Below the pieces are notes generated by a model that saw only the letters and a program-made list of their open reading frames with translations, was not told the DNA's origin and did no database searches. From Candidatus Chloroheliales bacterium (GTDB lineage: Bacteria > Chloroflexota > Chloroflexia > QHBQ01): a stretch of 8,095 bases of DNA. Numbering within the stretch: position 1 is the stretch's first letter; every line of letters starts with the position of its first letter. A program made the translations under genes and the position numbers. Where the stretch lies: the NCBI GenBank assembly GCA_003243865.1, contig QHBQ01000027.1, positions 1 through 8,095 on the forward strand. The letters run 5' to 3'. This document shows positions 1-5,369 of this stretch, one piece after another.

Positions 1-1
1 G

Positions 2-21
2 GGGCGGGCGGTGGCCCGCCC
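2..21. other. GC-rich hairpin, possible 3' end of an upstream gene
   Basis: Perfect 8-bp stem (GGGCGGGC / GCCCGCCC) with a GGTG loop. It is followed by only a short TTCT, so it is not a classical intrinsic terminator. Its place at the window edge would suit the end of a gene lying to the left. A Shine-Dalgarno-like AAAGGAG at 31-37 follows, but it has no convincing reading frame after it. Confidence 0.3.
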
Positions 22-89
22 TTCTGCACGAAAGGAGACAATAAGGTTGCCTCGCGAGTGCCGGTGGGTTAGAATAGGGCGGGCGTAAG

Positions 90-113
90 GTTGGCAAATA
101 TTTTGCCAACTTT
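90..113. terminator. hairpin, weak candidate intrinsic terminator
   Basis: Perfect 9-bp stem GTTGGCAAA / TTTGCCAAC at 90-98 and 102-110, with a TAT loop, followed by TTT then AA. The A/T base of the stem and the short T run resemble a Rho-independent terminator, read best on the + strand. The tail is too short for certainty and no gene is visible before it in the window. Apart from this hairpin and the one at 2-21, I see nothing recognisable in the first 210 bases. Confidence 0.35.
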
Positions 114-213
114 AATGCACAGATGGGCTGGCATATGGTATGCTTGCGGGAGCAAGGTCGTAACCCAACGCGCATGAGTCATGCCGGATTTTGCGAAGGG
201 CAGCCACATCAGG

Positions 214-499
214 GGCAAAAAGCCCTCAGCGGCTAACGGCAAAAAGCCCCTAGCGGCTAATGGCAAAAAGCCCCCAGCGGGGGTTGGGGGAGAAACGCCG
301 CCATACTTCAATGCTGAAGCAACTACTAAAGCAAAAAGCCCCCAGCGGGGGTTGGGGGAGAAATCTCGCCCAGCAACCAACTAAGCCCCCAGCGGGGGTT
401 GGGGGAGAAACGCCGCCATACTTCAATGCTGAAGCAACTACTAAAGCAAAAAACCCCCAGCGGGGGTTGGGGGGAGAAATGCCGCCAGGTTACTAACCC
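214..499 (+). repeat. tandem array of G-rich palindromic units (composite 115-bp period)
   Basis: The array begins with two 24-bp units (214-237, 238-261) of the form GGCAAAAAGCCC-TAGCGGCTAA. Four longer units follow, each with the core CCCCCAGCGGGGGTTGGGGG then AGAAA. The cores start at 270, 338, 385 and 453, so the spacings are 68, 47 and 68 bp. The 68+47 pair is thus a 115-bp composite present twice in tandem. Each 68-bp unit carries the same inner segment (CTTCAATGCTGAAGCAACTA, itself containing TTCA/TGAA inverted arms). The core CCCCC-AGC-GGGGG can fold as a hairpin. Open reading frames here are translations of repeat and are not believed to be genes. Confidence 0.9.
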
Positions 500-512
500 G
501 AAGGAAACAATA

Positions 513-896
513 ATGCCCGACGACAAAGGACATCGCACCGACCCCACCACCTTGGCTAACGCCTATCGTCTGCGCCAGGAGCGCCCACCTGCGGAAGCTC
601 ATCTATGGGCGCAGCTAAGGAATAAGCAAAATGGCTTCAAGTTTCGCTATCAACACCCAATCAATCACTATATCGTGGACTTCTGTTGCTTGTCGGCGAA
701 GCTGATTGTCGAGGTAGACGGCGATAGCCATGCTGAACAGGGCCATTACGATGCAACTCGCACCCGCTGGCTGGAACAGCGCGGCTGGCAAGTGATGCGC
801 TTTACTAACATTGAGATATACGAGTCGCTGGAAGGGGTAGTTGAGGCAATTGTGGCTGCTTGTCAAGAGCCCGTGGGTATGGTAAGCTCAGATTAG
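513..896 (+). CDS. DUF559-family endonuclease-like protein (Vsr/PD-(D/E)xK fold), 127 aa
   Basis: Small single-domain protein of the DUF559 family, distantly related to the very-short-patch-repair endonuclease fold. Residues 18-113 cover the whole domain: the N-terminal helix with PPAEAHLWAQLRN (25-37), then FRYQHPINHYIVDFCCL (44-60), IVEVDGDSH (65-73), the basic helix DATRTRWLEQRGW (80-92), and MRFTN-E (95-101). Asp56, Glu67, Asp69 and His73 are the likely metal or catalytic residues by family analogy. I chose the ATG at 513 because AAGGAAA lies 6-12 bases before it and the domain starts soon after. An in-frame start at 399 would only add translated repeat. The gene lies between oppositely oriented copies of one palindromic repeat family, and its stop codon falls inside a motif (GCTCAGATTAG) repeated twice downstream. 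DNA cleavage or nicking is inferred from the fold; the substrate is unknown. Confidence 0.88.
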   Translation: MPDDKGHRTDPTTLANAYRLRQERPPAEAHLWAQLRNKQNGFKFRYQHPINHYIVDFCCLSAKLIVEVDGDSHAEQGHYDATRTRWLEQRGWQVMRFTNIEIYESLEGVVEAIVAACQEPVGMVSSD

Positions 897-908
897 CCTT
901 GTTGACGG

Positions 909-1116
909 GGCAAGATTTCTCCCCCAAACCCCCGCTGGGGGCTTAGTTGACAGGCGATCCCGCTGGGGGCTTAAGATTAGTAGCGGAGCAGCATTTCTCC
1001 CCCAAACCCCCGCTGGATGGCTCAGATTAGCGGCGCTTCAGCTTGCTAGCGGCGAGGGCGGCATTGACGCAGGGCGGCATTTCTCCCCCAAACCCCCGCT
1101 GGATGGCTCAGATTAG
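909..1116 (-). repeat. inverted copies of the G-rich palindromic repeat
   Basis: Three copies read TTTCTCCCCCAAACCCCCGC followed by TGG (starting at about 916, 994 and 1080), plus a partial copy at about 958-972. They are the reverse complement of the core units at 270-480. The copy at 909-944 also matches the flank AGATTTCTCCCCC, the complement of the unit at 338-372. The second and third copies end in GGATGGCTCAGATTAGC, with the stretch GCTCAGATTAG at 1020-1030 and 1106-1116. The same 11 bases occur at 886-896 over the nuclease stop codon. The stretch 897-1147 contains no gene. Confidence 0.85.
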
Positions 1117-1147
1117 CTCATGCTTACGAGGTAACAAGGAATAATCC

Positions 1148-1663
1148 ATGCTGCAACTAATCGGGGTTTGGATTGGGCTGGTAACGTTTGTCAGCATCTG
1201 GTGGGGTCATGTCGGGGTGCGCTGGGTGGAGGCGCACAGCCGCAACATCTGGCCGCCGGTTGCCGCGCTGCTGCTCGCCGCGCTGGGGCTGAACCTCTAC
1301 GCCCTGTTCGCGCCGAACCTGGCACTCGGCGGCACGTGTAGCGTGGTCGGCTTCACCGTGTTCTGGGATGCGGTCGAGGTCTATCGCCAGCAGTGGCGGG
1401 TGATTCACGGCCACGCGCCCACCAACCCACGCAACCCGCGCCACGCCGCCTATCTTGCCGCCGGGCTGGGTCGCGCCGACGATCCACTGAAGCGCGAGCC
1501 GCAAGGCGTGCCGGTCAATGCGCTGTATGAGGCCCCCCGTTGCAACCCCTGTGTCGGCACCCCTTGCCTGGTCTGCCCGCGACGTAAGGGCAACCAGAAG
1601 ATAACCCGCCGCCAGGAAGCCCACGCCGCAATTATGGCCCAGGTCGCCGAGGTGGAGCAATGA
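1148..1663 (+). CDS. DUF4491-type small membrane protein with a four-cysteine C-terminal tail, 171 aa
   Basis: Predicted inner-membrane protein of unknown function. Three hydrophobic segments are visible at about residues 4-24, 34-55 and 59-75. After them comes the signature VFWDAVEVYRQQWRVIHGHA (71-90) followed by PTNPRNPRH, which matches the FW-E-Q-RV-G-P-NP pattern I recall for DUF4491. Family members are usually about 100 residues, so residues 100-171 are an extension. It is hydrophilic and carries Cys132, Cys135, Cys140 and Cys143 (C-x2-C-x4-C-x2-C) followed by PRRKGNQK, a likely metal-binding knuckle. The ATG at 1148 is preceded by AAGGA at 1136-1140, a well-spaced ribosome binding site. 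The stop overlaps the next gene's start as ATGA, so the two are translationally coupled. G+C is high and differs from the repeat-rich DNA on its left. Confidence 0.78.
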   Translation: MLQLIGVWIGLVTFVSIWWGHVGVRWVEAHSRNIWPPVAALLLAALGLNLYALFAPNLALGGTCSVVGFTVFWDAVEVYRQQWRVIHGHAPTNPRNPRHAAYLAAGLGRADDPLKREPQGVPVNALYEAPRCNPCVGTPCLVCPRRKGNQKITRRQEAHAAIMAQVAEVEQ

Positions 1664-2049
1664 GCCTGACAATCCTCTACAATCTACAATCTGCAATCTA
1701 CAATCTGCAATCCCCCGATTGGGGCGCGCTGGCGCTCGGCTGCTTCGCGCTGGGCATCATCGGCTTCGGCTTCTTCTGGGTGATTCGCGTCGAATACCAT
1801 CTCGGCTATCTGTGGTGGCCCTACATGATGGCGCTCGGCCTGCTGCTCATTGGCGGCTCACTGTTCGTCGGCGACGCAGGCTACGCCGCAATGCTGGGCA
1901 TCGCGGGCGCTTCATTCGTCTGGGGCGCAACCGAATTGAAGGAGCAGGCGGTGCGCGGCGAGATTGGCCTCTTCCCCTTCAACCCCAAGCCCAAGCCCAG
2001 CCCGCCAGGGGTGAAGTGGATCAAGCGCATCAAGGCGCCGCACCTGTGA
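1660..2049 (+). CDS. second DUF4491-type small membrane protein, 129 aa
   Basis: Paralogue of the preceding gene, coupled to it by an ATGA overlap. The core at residues 22-112 has three hydrophobic stretches (about 22-42, 53-71, 75-90). It shares the pattern RVEYHLGYLWWP (43-54) ... GASFVWGATELKEQAVRGEI (83-102) ... FPFNPKP with DUF4491, and can be aligned by eye with its neighbour through WP, FVW/FW, E and the NP motif. The C-terminus is basic (KWIKRIKAPHL). Residues 7-18 are encoded by a 14-bp tandem repeat and give an unnatural-looking YNLQSAIYNLQS stretch before the membrane segment. There is no in-frame Met between residue 1 and residue 56, so the ATG at 1660 is the only good start. Function is unknown. 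Coupling suggests the two proteins are made together and may associate, which is inference. Confidence 0.75.
   Translation: MSLTILYNLQSAIYNLQSPDWGALALGCFALGIIGFGFFWVIRVEYHLGYLWWPYMMALGLLLIGGSLFVGDAGYAAMLGIAGASFVWGATELKEQAVRGEIGLFPFNPKPKPSPPGVKWIKRIKAPHL
1681..1712. repeat. 14-bp tandem repeat (two related heptamers) inside the start of a membrane-protein gene
   Basis: The unit AATCTACAATCTGC occurs twice (1681-1694, 1695-1708) and then AATC begins a third; CTAC before it belongs to a partial unit. Each 14-mer is two heptamers differing by one base (AATCTAC / AATCTGC). A CAATC-CCCC-GATTG hairpin (1708-1721) abuts the right end. It lies in codons 8-18 of the gene starting at 1660. Gain or loss of one 14-mer or heptamer would shift the reading frame. 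Confidence 0.85.
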
Positions 2050-2057
2050 GGCGTCGG

Positions 2058-2089
2058 GGATTAAGGATTAAGGACTAAGGATTAAGGAT
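2058..2089. repeat. heptamer tandem repeat GGATTAA, 4.5 copies
   Basis: GGATTAA at 2058, 2065 and 2079, GGACTAA at 2072, and a final GGAT at 2086-2089. It begins nine bases after the stop codon of the second DUF4491 gene. The unit length equals that of the repeat at 1681-1712 but the sequence differs. Confidence 0.85.
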
Positions 2090-2104
2090 GATGACCAGAT
2101 AAAG

Positions 2105-2262
2105 TCTCCCCCAGCGCAGCGGCGAAAAGCCCCCAGTGGCTAAAGGCAAAAAGCCCCCAGCGGGGGTTGGGGGGAGAAATGCTGCCATACTTCAGCCCTG
2201 AAGCAACTACTAAAGCAAAAAGCCCCCAGCGGGGGTGGGGGGAGAAATCTTGCCCGGCAACA
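2105..2262 (+). repeat. second copy of the G-rich composite repeat
   Basis: This copy has the same order as the array at 214-384: a short unit ending AGTGGCTAAA (2121-2144), a long unit with its core starting at 2153, the inner segment with GAAGCAACTACTAAAGCAAA, and a second core starting at 2222 followed by AGAAATCTTGCCCGGCAACA. Core spacing is 69 bp instead of 68 because of one extra G. By eye about nine of ten bases match the left copy. It is in direct orientation relative to 214-499, so the two bracket the nuclease and both DUF4491 genes. Confidence 0.85.
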
Positions 2263-2289
2263 ATGTTTATCGGCACCGCCAATATTGCT

Positions 2290-2311
2290 GTAGGGGCGAA
2301 CGCATATGCCC
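2290..2311 (-). repeat. GTAGGGGCG palindromic repeat, diverged copy
   Basis: Reads GTAGGGGCGAACGCATATGC then CC, one base shorter than the other copies and with a substitution. Orientation is opposite to the copies at 2454 and 2569. Confidence 0.7.
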
Positions 2312-2369
2312 TGCCGCCTAACCGTCACGCCGGTAGTCAGGGTTGCGGGTGGTGGGGGCGATTAGAACC

Positions 2370-2409
2370 GCGGAAGGCGCGGAAACGATGCGGAAGACGC
2401 GGAACGGGC
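2370..2409. repeat. 20-bp tandem duplication rich in GCGGAA
   Basis: GCGGAA occurs at 2370, 2379, 2390 and 2399, spaced 9, 11 and 9 bases. This makes two imperfect 20-bp units. It is non-coding as far as I can see. Confidence 0.55.
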
Positions 2410-2453
2410 AGGGCAAGGTTACTGCTTACGATGGACATTGATGCGCCCCACCA

Positions 2454-2476
2454 GGGCGTATGCGATTCGCCCCTAC
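2454..2476 (+). repeat. GTAGGGGCG palindromic repeat (complementary orientation)
   Basis: Reads GGGCGTATGCGATTCGCCCC then TAC, 23 bp. GGGCG and CGCCC form a 5-bp stem, extended by AT/AT after a T-T mismatch. Downstream of it and of the copy at 2569-2591 the flanks differ. The stretch before the latter contains GGTTGGTCACGATGGGC, close to the complement of the spacer in the tandem pair at 2658-2774. Confidence 0.85.
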
Positions 2477-2568
2477 GTCATGAGCGTTGGTTCCGACGAG
2501 CATGGTTGGGGGTTCGAGCAACGACGGGCGAGATGGTTGGTCACGATGGGCCTCATGGCCGTTCAGCA

Positions 2569-2591
2569 GGGCGTATGCGATTCGCCCCTAC
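2569..2591 (+). repeat. GTAGGGGCG palindromic repeat (complementary orientation)
   Basis: Identical 23 bp to the copy at 2454-2476, 115 bp further right in the same orientation. Confidence 0.85.
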
Positions 2592-2657
2592 AGCAGGATC
2601 GCCACTTTCAAGCGGCATTGTTTATGCGCAGGTGGGATGCACCTAACTGAAGCGCAC

Positions 2658-2774
2658 CAATGCCCATCGTGACTACCAACCTTGACGTAGGGGCGAATCG
2701 CATACGCCCTGTTGCCATGCGTCAATGCCCATCGTGACTACCAACCTTGACGTAGGGGCGAATCGCATACGCCC
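2658..2774. repeat. 52-bp direct duplication at 65-bp period, each ending in a GTAGGGGCG repeat
   Basis: The segment 2658-2709 recurs exactly at 2723-2774. Each copy is CAATGCCCATCGTGACTACC, then AACCTTGAC, then the 23-bp palindromic repeat (2687-2709 and 2752-2774). A 13-bp linker separates them. A related spacer precedes the copy at 2569, in complement, so the real unit is palindrome plus a semi-conserved spacer of about 42 bp. Confidence 0.85.
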
Positions 2775-3017
2775 ATAGGCATCAAATTAAGACGAAAGCC
2801 GAGGGTGAGCCAGGGGGTCTGGGGGTCTGCCCCCAGAGGCTGACTGGCAGCAAGGCTGCGATTAAGCATCATTGCGCCATGCCGGAGCGGGCGAACGCCG
2901 TGCTTACAAGTAGTATTGGTGAGCTTGCAGCAGCTGGGGGCTTACCCCCAGACCCCCTGTAAGTTCCCCACCCTGTTCTTATTTTGATGCCTACAGGCGT
3001 ATGCGATTCGCCCCTAC
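2752..3017. mobile_element. MITE-like non-coding element with 41-bp terminal inverted repeats
   Basis: The left end 2752-2792 and the complement of the right end 2977-3017 match at 38 of 41 positions by my alignment. The outer 23 bp are the GTAGGGGCG palindrome and the inner 17 bp read TAGGCATCAAATTAAGA. Inside, a second inverted pair of 26 bp (2811-2836 and 2934-2959) differs at only two positions. Each arm of this pair holds a CTGGGGG/CCCCCAG hairpin (2819-2836, 2934-2951). The remaining middle, about 97 bp, has no reading frame of note. The element is 266 bp long with no transposase, as in miniature inverted-repeat elements moved in trans. I could not find a target-site duplication, so the exact borders are uncertain. 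A narrower reading would be 2776-2993 with TA at both ends. Confidence 0.65.
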
Positions 3018-3102
3018 ATCACGCCAAATCCGCTTCATCCGCTGTTACAAATCCGCTGGCTCGTTGTTACCTACACAAGCCGCAGATCGGTTGATAAACC
3101 CC

Positions 3103-3131
3103 TTTACATCGTGAAACACAAGTGCTATAAT
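3103..3131 (+). promoter_or_regulatory. strong sigma-70-type promoter of the restriction-modification operon
   Basis: -35 TTTACA (3103-3108), a 17-base spacer, and a perfect -10 TATAAT (3126-3131) preceded by TGC, so it is also an extended -10. Transcription should start near 3138-3139, giving a leader of about 110 nt before mod. The leader holds a 6-bp hairpin CAGGCG-CAA-CGCCTG at 3199-3213. The remaining stretch 3018-3248 has no gene. Confidence 0.75.
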
Positions 3132-3139
3132 CTTGATAT

Positions 3140-3155
3140 AAACGTGCGCACGTTT
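3140..3155. promoter_or_regulatory. perfect 16-bp palindrome at the transcription start, probable operator
   Basis: AAACGTGCGCACGTTT is fully self-complementary and begins about 8 bases after the -10 box, covering roughly +1 to +16. This is where a dimeric repressor would block initiation. No regulator gene is present in the window, so the binding protein would be encoded elsewhere or downstream. A role as a 5' mRNA hairpin is possible but the stem would lose its centre to the loop. Confidence 0.6.
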
Positions 3156-3248
3156 TATTGATGTGCGTATAGATGCCCCCTGTGCAGTGTATCGTATGCA
3201 GGCGCAACGCCTGAGACTACTTCACTAGACGAGACCGGAGCAACTACC

Positions 3249-5369
3249 GTGAACCGACTGAGCGAGGCCGACCGCCGCGAACTGTTCGCCGCCATCGAGG
3301 CGGGCGAGCCGGTTTCGCCGCGCTTCCTCAAGCTGCTCTTCCCCGATGCAACTAATGTCACTGGCGGCTACGAACTGGTCTATCGCGGCAAGATGCGCCG
3401 CGAAGATGTGATGCAGTTCACCTTCCCCGCCCCGCTTCAGGTCGTGCGCGCCATGCCTGAAGGCGCAACCGTTGCCAAAGGCGAGTGGAGCAATATGCTC
3501 ATCTTCGGCGACAACCTACAAGTGCTGCGCGAACTGGCCGACCCCGCCAGCCCCCACAGCCTCGCGGGCAAGGTGCGCCTCATCTACATTGACCCCCCAT
3601 TCTCCACCAAACAGGACTTCCAGGGCCGCCAGGAGCAGCAGGCATATCAGGATAAGGTGGCGGGCGCCCAGTTCATCGAGTTCCTGCGCCGCCGCCTCAT
3701 CATGCTGCGCGAACTGCTCACCGATGACGGCAGCATTTATGTGCATCTTGACTCGCGCATGGCCGGGCCAATCAAGCTGATTATGGATGAGCTGTTTGGC
3801 CGCGAGAACTTCAGGAACGACATTACTTGGCAGAAGATCAGGTCGTCCAAAGGCCAAGCACAGTCTTTTGGTAATGTAAAAGATACAATCCTTTTTTACG
3901 CTAAGAGTAATGAGGTGTACTTTAGCCGCCTTTATACACCACTAGCCGAAGAGCGCATTGAACAGCACTACTCCATGATTGAGCCTGAGACTAACAGAAG
4001 GTATATGCTCGATAACTTTTCTCAAGCAGGGCAGGGTGAATCTCGCAGATTTGGAGATTTGGTAATAGCTCCTCCACCTGGCAAGCACTGGATCTGGTCG
4101 CAGGAGAAGATTGATGTAGCTATGGCGAAAGGTGAGATTATCATAACAAGTGGTGGTAGGCCAAGAGTTAAAAGGTACCTGGACAAGTCGCAAGGCAATC
4201 CCGTAGAGGACATATGGACTGATATACCACCCATTAACTCTCAGGCAATAGAGCGAACTAGTTACCCGACCCAAAAGCCTGAAGCCCTGCTAGAGCGCAT
4301 TATCGAAGCCAGCAGCAGCCCTGGCGACATCGTGCTGGATTGCTTCGCGGGTAGCGGTACCACCGCCGCCGTCGCCGAGCGGCTGGGGCGGCGTTGGGTG
4401 GCGATTGACTGCGGCAAGTTCGCCATCTACACCATCCAGATGCGACTGCTCAACAAGCTGAAGGGTGGGCAGACCCCGCGCCCGTTCACTCTCTACAACG
4501 CCGGGTTGTACGACTATGATGAGTTGCGCCACCGCACTGAGTTCCCCATCTATGCCCAGATCGCGCTCGGTCTGTTCCATGCCACCGCCGACAAGAAGAA
4601 GTACGGGCAGTTGGAGACACAGGGGCGGTTGGGCCGCTGGCCGGTGCTGGTCTATGACTTCACCAAACACGACGACCCCACCGCCCAGCTCGATTACCAG
4701 ACCCTGCAAGACCTCTACCACATCAGTTGGGGGCAACTGCCGGAGCGCGTCTACCTCATCGTCCCCGGCGCGATGCTGGCCTTCTCGCCCACCGAGTACC
4801 ACGTTCCCGACACCGACACCACCTTCGTGCTGCTGCGCGTGCCGCAGTCGGTGCTGGAGCGGGTGCGCCAGGGGCAGTATGACACCCTGCTGCAACCGCA
4901 GAGCCTGTTCGACATCAATGACCTGGACAGCATCTACCCCAACCGCGCCGACGTGAACGATCCACAGAAGGCCACCGGCTTCGACTTCATCATCGCGCCG
5001 GAGGTGGTCGCCCGCTACGGCAAGCGGGCGCGCCCCGGCCAACTGGCCTTGCCGCAGTACACCATTACCATTGAACGCTTCATCAGCAACCGCGAAGGCA
5101 GCAAGCTGGAAGCAACCGAAGCCAACCCCTACCCCACCTTTGCGATGCTGCTGGTAGACCCCGATTATCGCGGCGGCGTGTTCCGCCTCGGCTACCATGC
5201 CGACGCCGACGAGATGAAGAAGCACCACTTCACCGCCTACCTGCCCGACAGCCTGACCATCGGCGATGTAGTCAAGGTTGTCTATCTGGACATCTACGGC
5301 AACGAGTACACCGCCGAAGTGCCGCGCGCCGCTTTCGACAACGGAGAGACCCGTGGCGAAGAAGACTAA
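3249..5369 (+). CDS. mod: Type III restriction-modification DNA methyltransferase subunit (Mod), 706 aa
   Basis: Transfers a methyl group from S-adenosylmethionine to a base in the recognition site, probably N6 of adenine, and gives the Type III complex its specificity. The beta-class motif order is visible: [10 protein letters not shown] (87-96), catalytic motif IV IDPPF (114-118), a variable target-recognition region (about 190-335), [11 protein letters not shown] (341-351), then motif [10 protein letters not shown] (364-372). The catalytic tetrad is DPPF instead of the commoner DPPY. About 330 residues follow motif I, a long C-terminal domain containing [15 protein letters not shown] and [14 protein letters not shown], perhaps for contact with Res. 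The start is GTG with CGGAG at 3236-3240, 8 bases upstream; no in-frame ATG fits. Nucleotides about 3806-4275 are far more AT-rich than the rest. It is the first gene of a mod-res operon and overlaps res by 17 bp. Confidence 0.9.
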   Translation: MNRLSEADRRELFAAIEAGEPVSPRFLKLLFPDATNVTGGYELVYRGKMRREDVMQFTFPAPLQVVRAMPEGATVAKGEWSNMLIFGDNLQVLRELADPASPHSLAGKVRLIYIDPPFSTKQDFQGRQEQQAYQDKVAGAQFIEFLRRRLIMLRELLTDDGSIYVHLDSRMAGPIKLIMDELFGRENFRNDITWQKIRSSKGQAQSFGNVKDTILFYAKSNEVYFSRLYTPLAEERIEQHYSMIEPETNRRYMLDNFSQAGQGESRRFGDLVIAPPPGKHWIWSQEKIDVAMAKGEIIITSGGRPRVKRYLDKSQGNPVEDIWTDIPPINSQAIERTSYPTQKPEALLERIIEASSSPGDIVLDCFAGSGTTAAVAERLGRRWVAIDCGKFAIYTIQMRLLNKLKGGQTPRPFTLYNAGLYDYDELRHRTEFPIYAQIALGLFHATADKKKYGQLETQGRLGRWPVLVYDFTKHDDPTAQLDYQTLQDLYHISWGQLPERVYLIVPGAMLAFSPTEYHVPDTDTTFVLLRVPQSVLERVRQGQYDTLLQPQSLFDINDLDSIYPNRADVNDPQKATGFDFIIAPEVVARYGKRARPGQLALPQYTITIERFISNREGSKLEATEANPYPTFAMLLVDPDYRGGVFRLGYHADADEMKKHHFTAYLPDSLTIGDVVKVVYLDIYGNEYTAEVPRAAFDNGETRGEED
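3806..4275 (+). other. AT-rich target-recognition segment within mod
   Basis: Encodes about residues 187-342 of Mod, between motif IV and motif I, where beta-class methyltransferases carry the target-recognition domain. My hand count gives about 45% G+C for 3841-4260 against about 61% for 4561-4740. Codon choice also changes (for example CTT TTT TAC GCT AAG AGT AAT, and AGG for arginine). The change is abrupt at both edges while the reading frame stays intact. Confidence 0.7.

Noticed and set aside
270..480. G-quadruplexes in the G-rich repeat
   Set aside because: Each unit has only two adjacent G runs on a strand, so an intramolecular four-run quadruplex would need distant units; the hairpin is the simpler structure.
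181..496. Overlapping reading frames on both strands with peptides such as KSPQRGLGE
   Set aside because: They are frames through the G-rich repeat array, have no ribosome binding sites and show no domain.
399..512. N-terminal extension of the nuclease frame back to an ATG at 399
   Set aside because: The extra 38 residues are translated repeat sequence, and the ATG at 513 has a good ribosome binding site next to the domain start.
1157..1696. 179-codon minus-strand frame opposite the first DUF4491 gene
   Set aside because: The plus strand shows membrane segments, a family signature, a ribosome binding site and coupling to the next gene.
2167..2672. Three plus-strand reading frames in the repeat desert
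   Set aside because: They run through GTAGGGGCG palindromes and low-complexity DNA; composition and content are not protein-like.
2290..3017. CRISPR array made of the 23-bp repeats
   Set aside because: Repeats occur in both orientations, spacers vary widely in length and share sequence with each other, and no cas gene is present.
3161..3214. Leader peptides in the mod 5' region (ATG at 3161, three codons; ATG at 3173, 13 codons)
   Set aside because: No Shine-Dalgarno sequence precedes either, so chance occurrence is more likely.
3892..3897. Phase-variable tract in mod (run of six T)
   Set aside because: Six bases is too short to be a convincing slippage tract and no longer simple repeat is present in mod.
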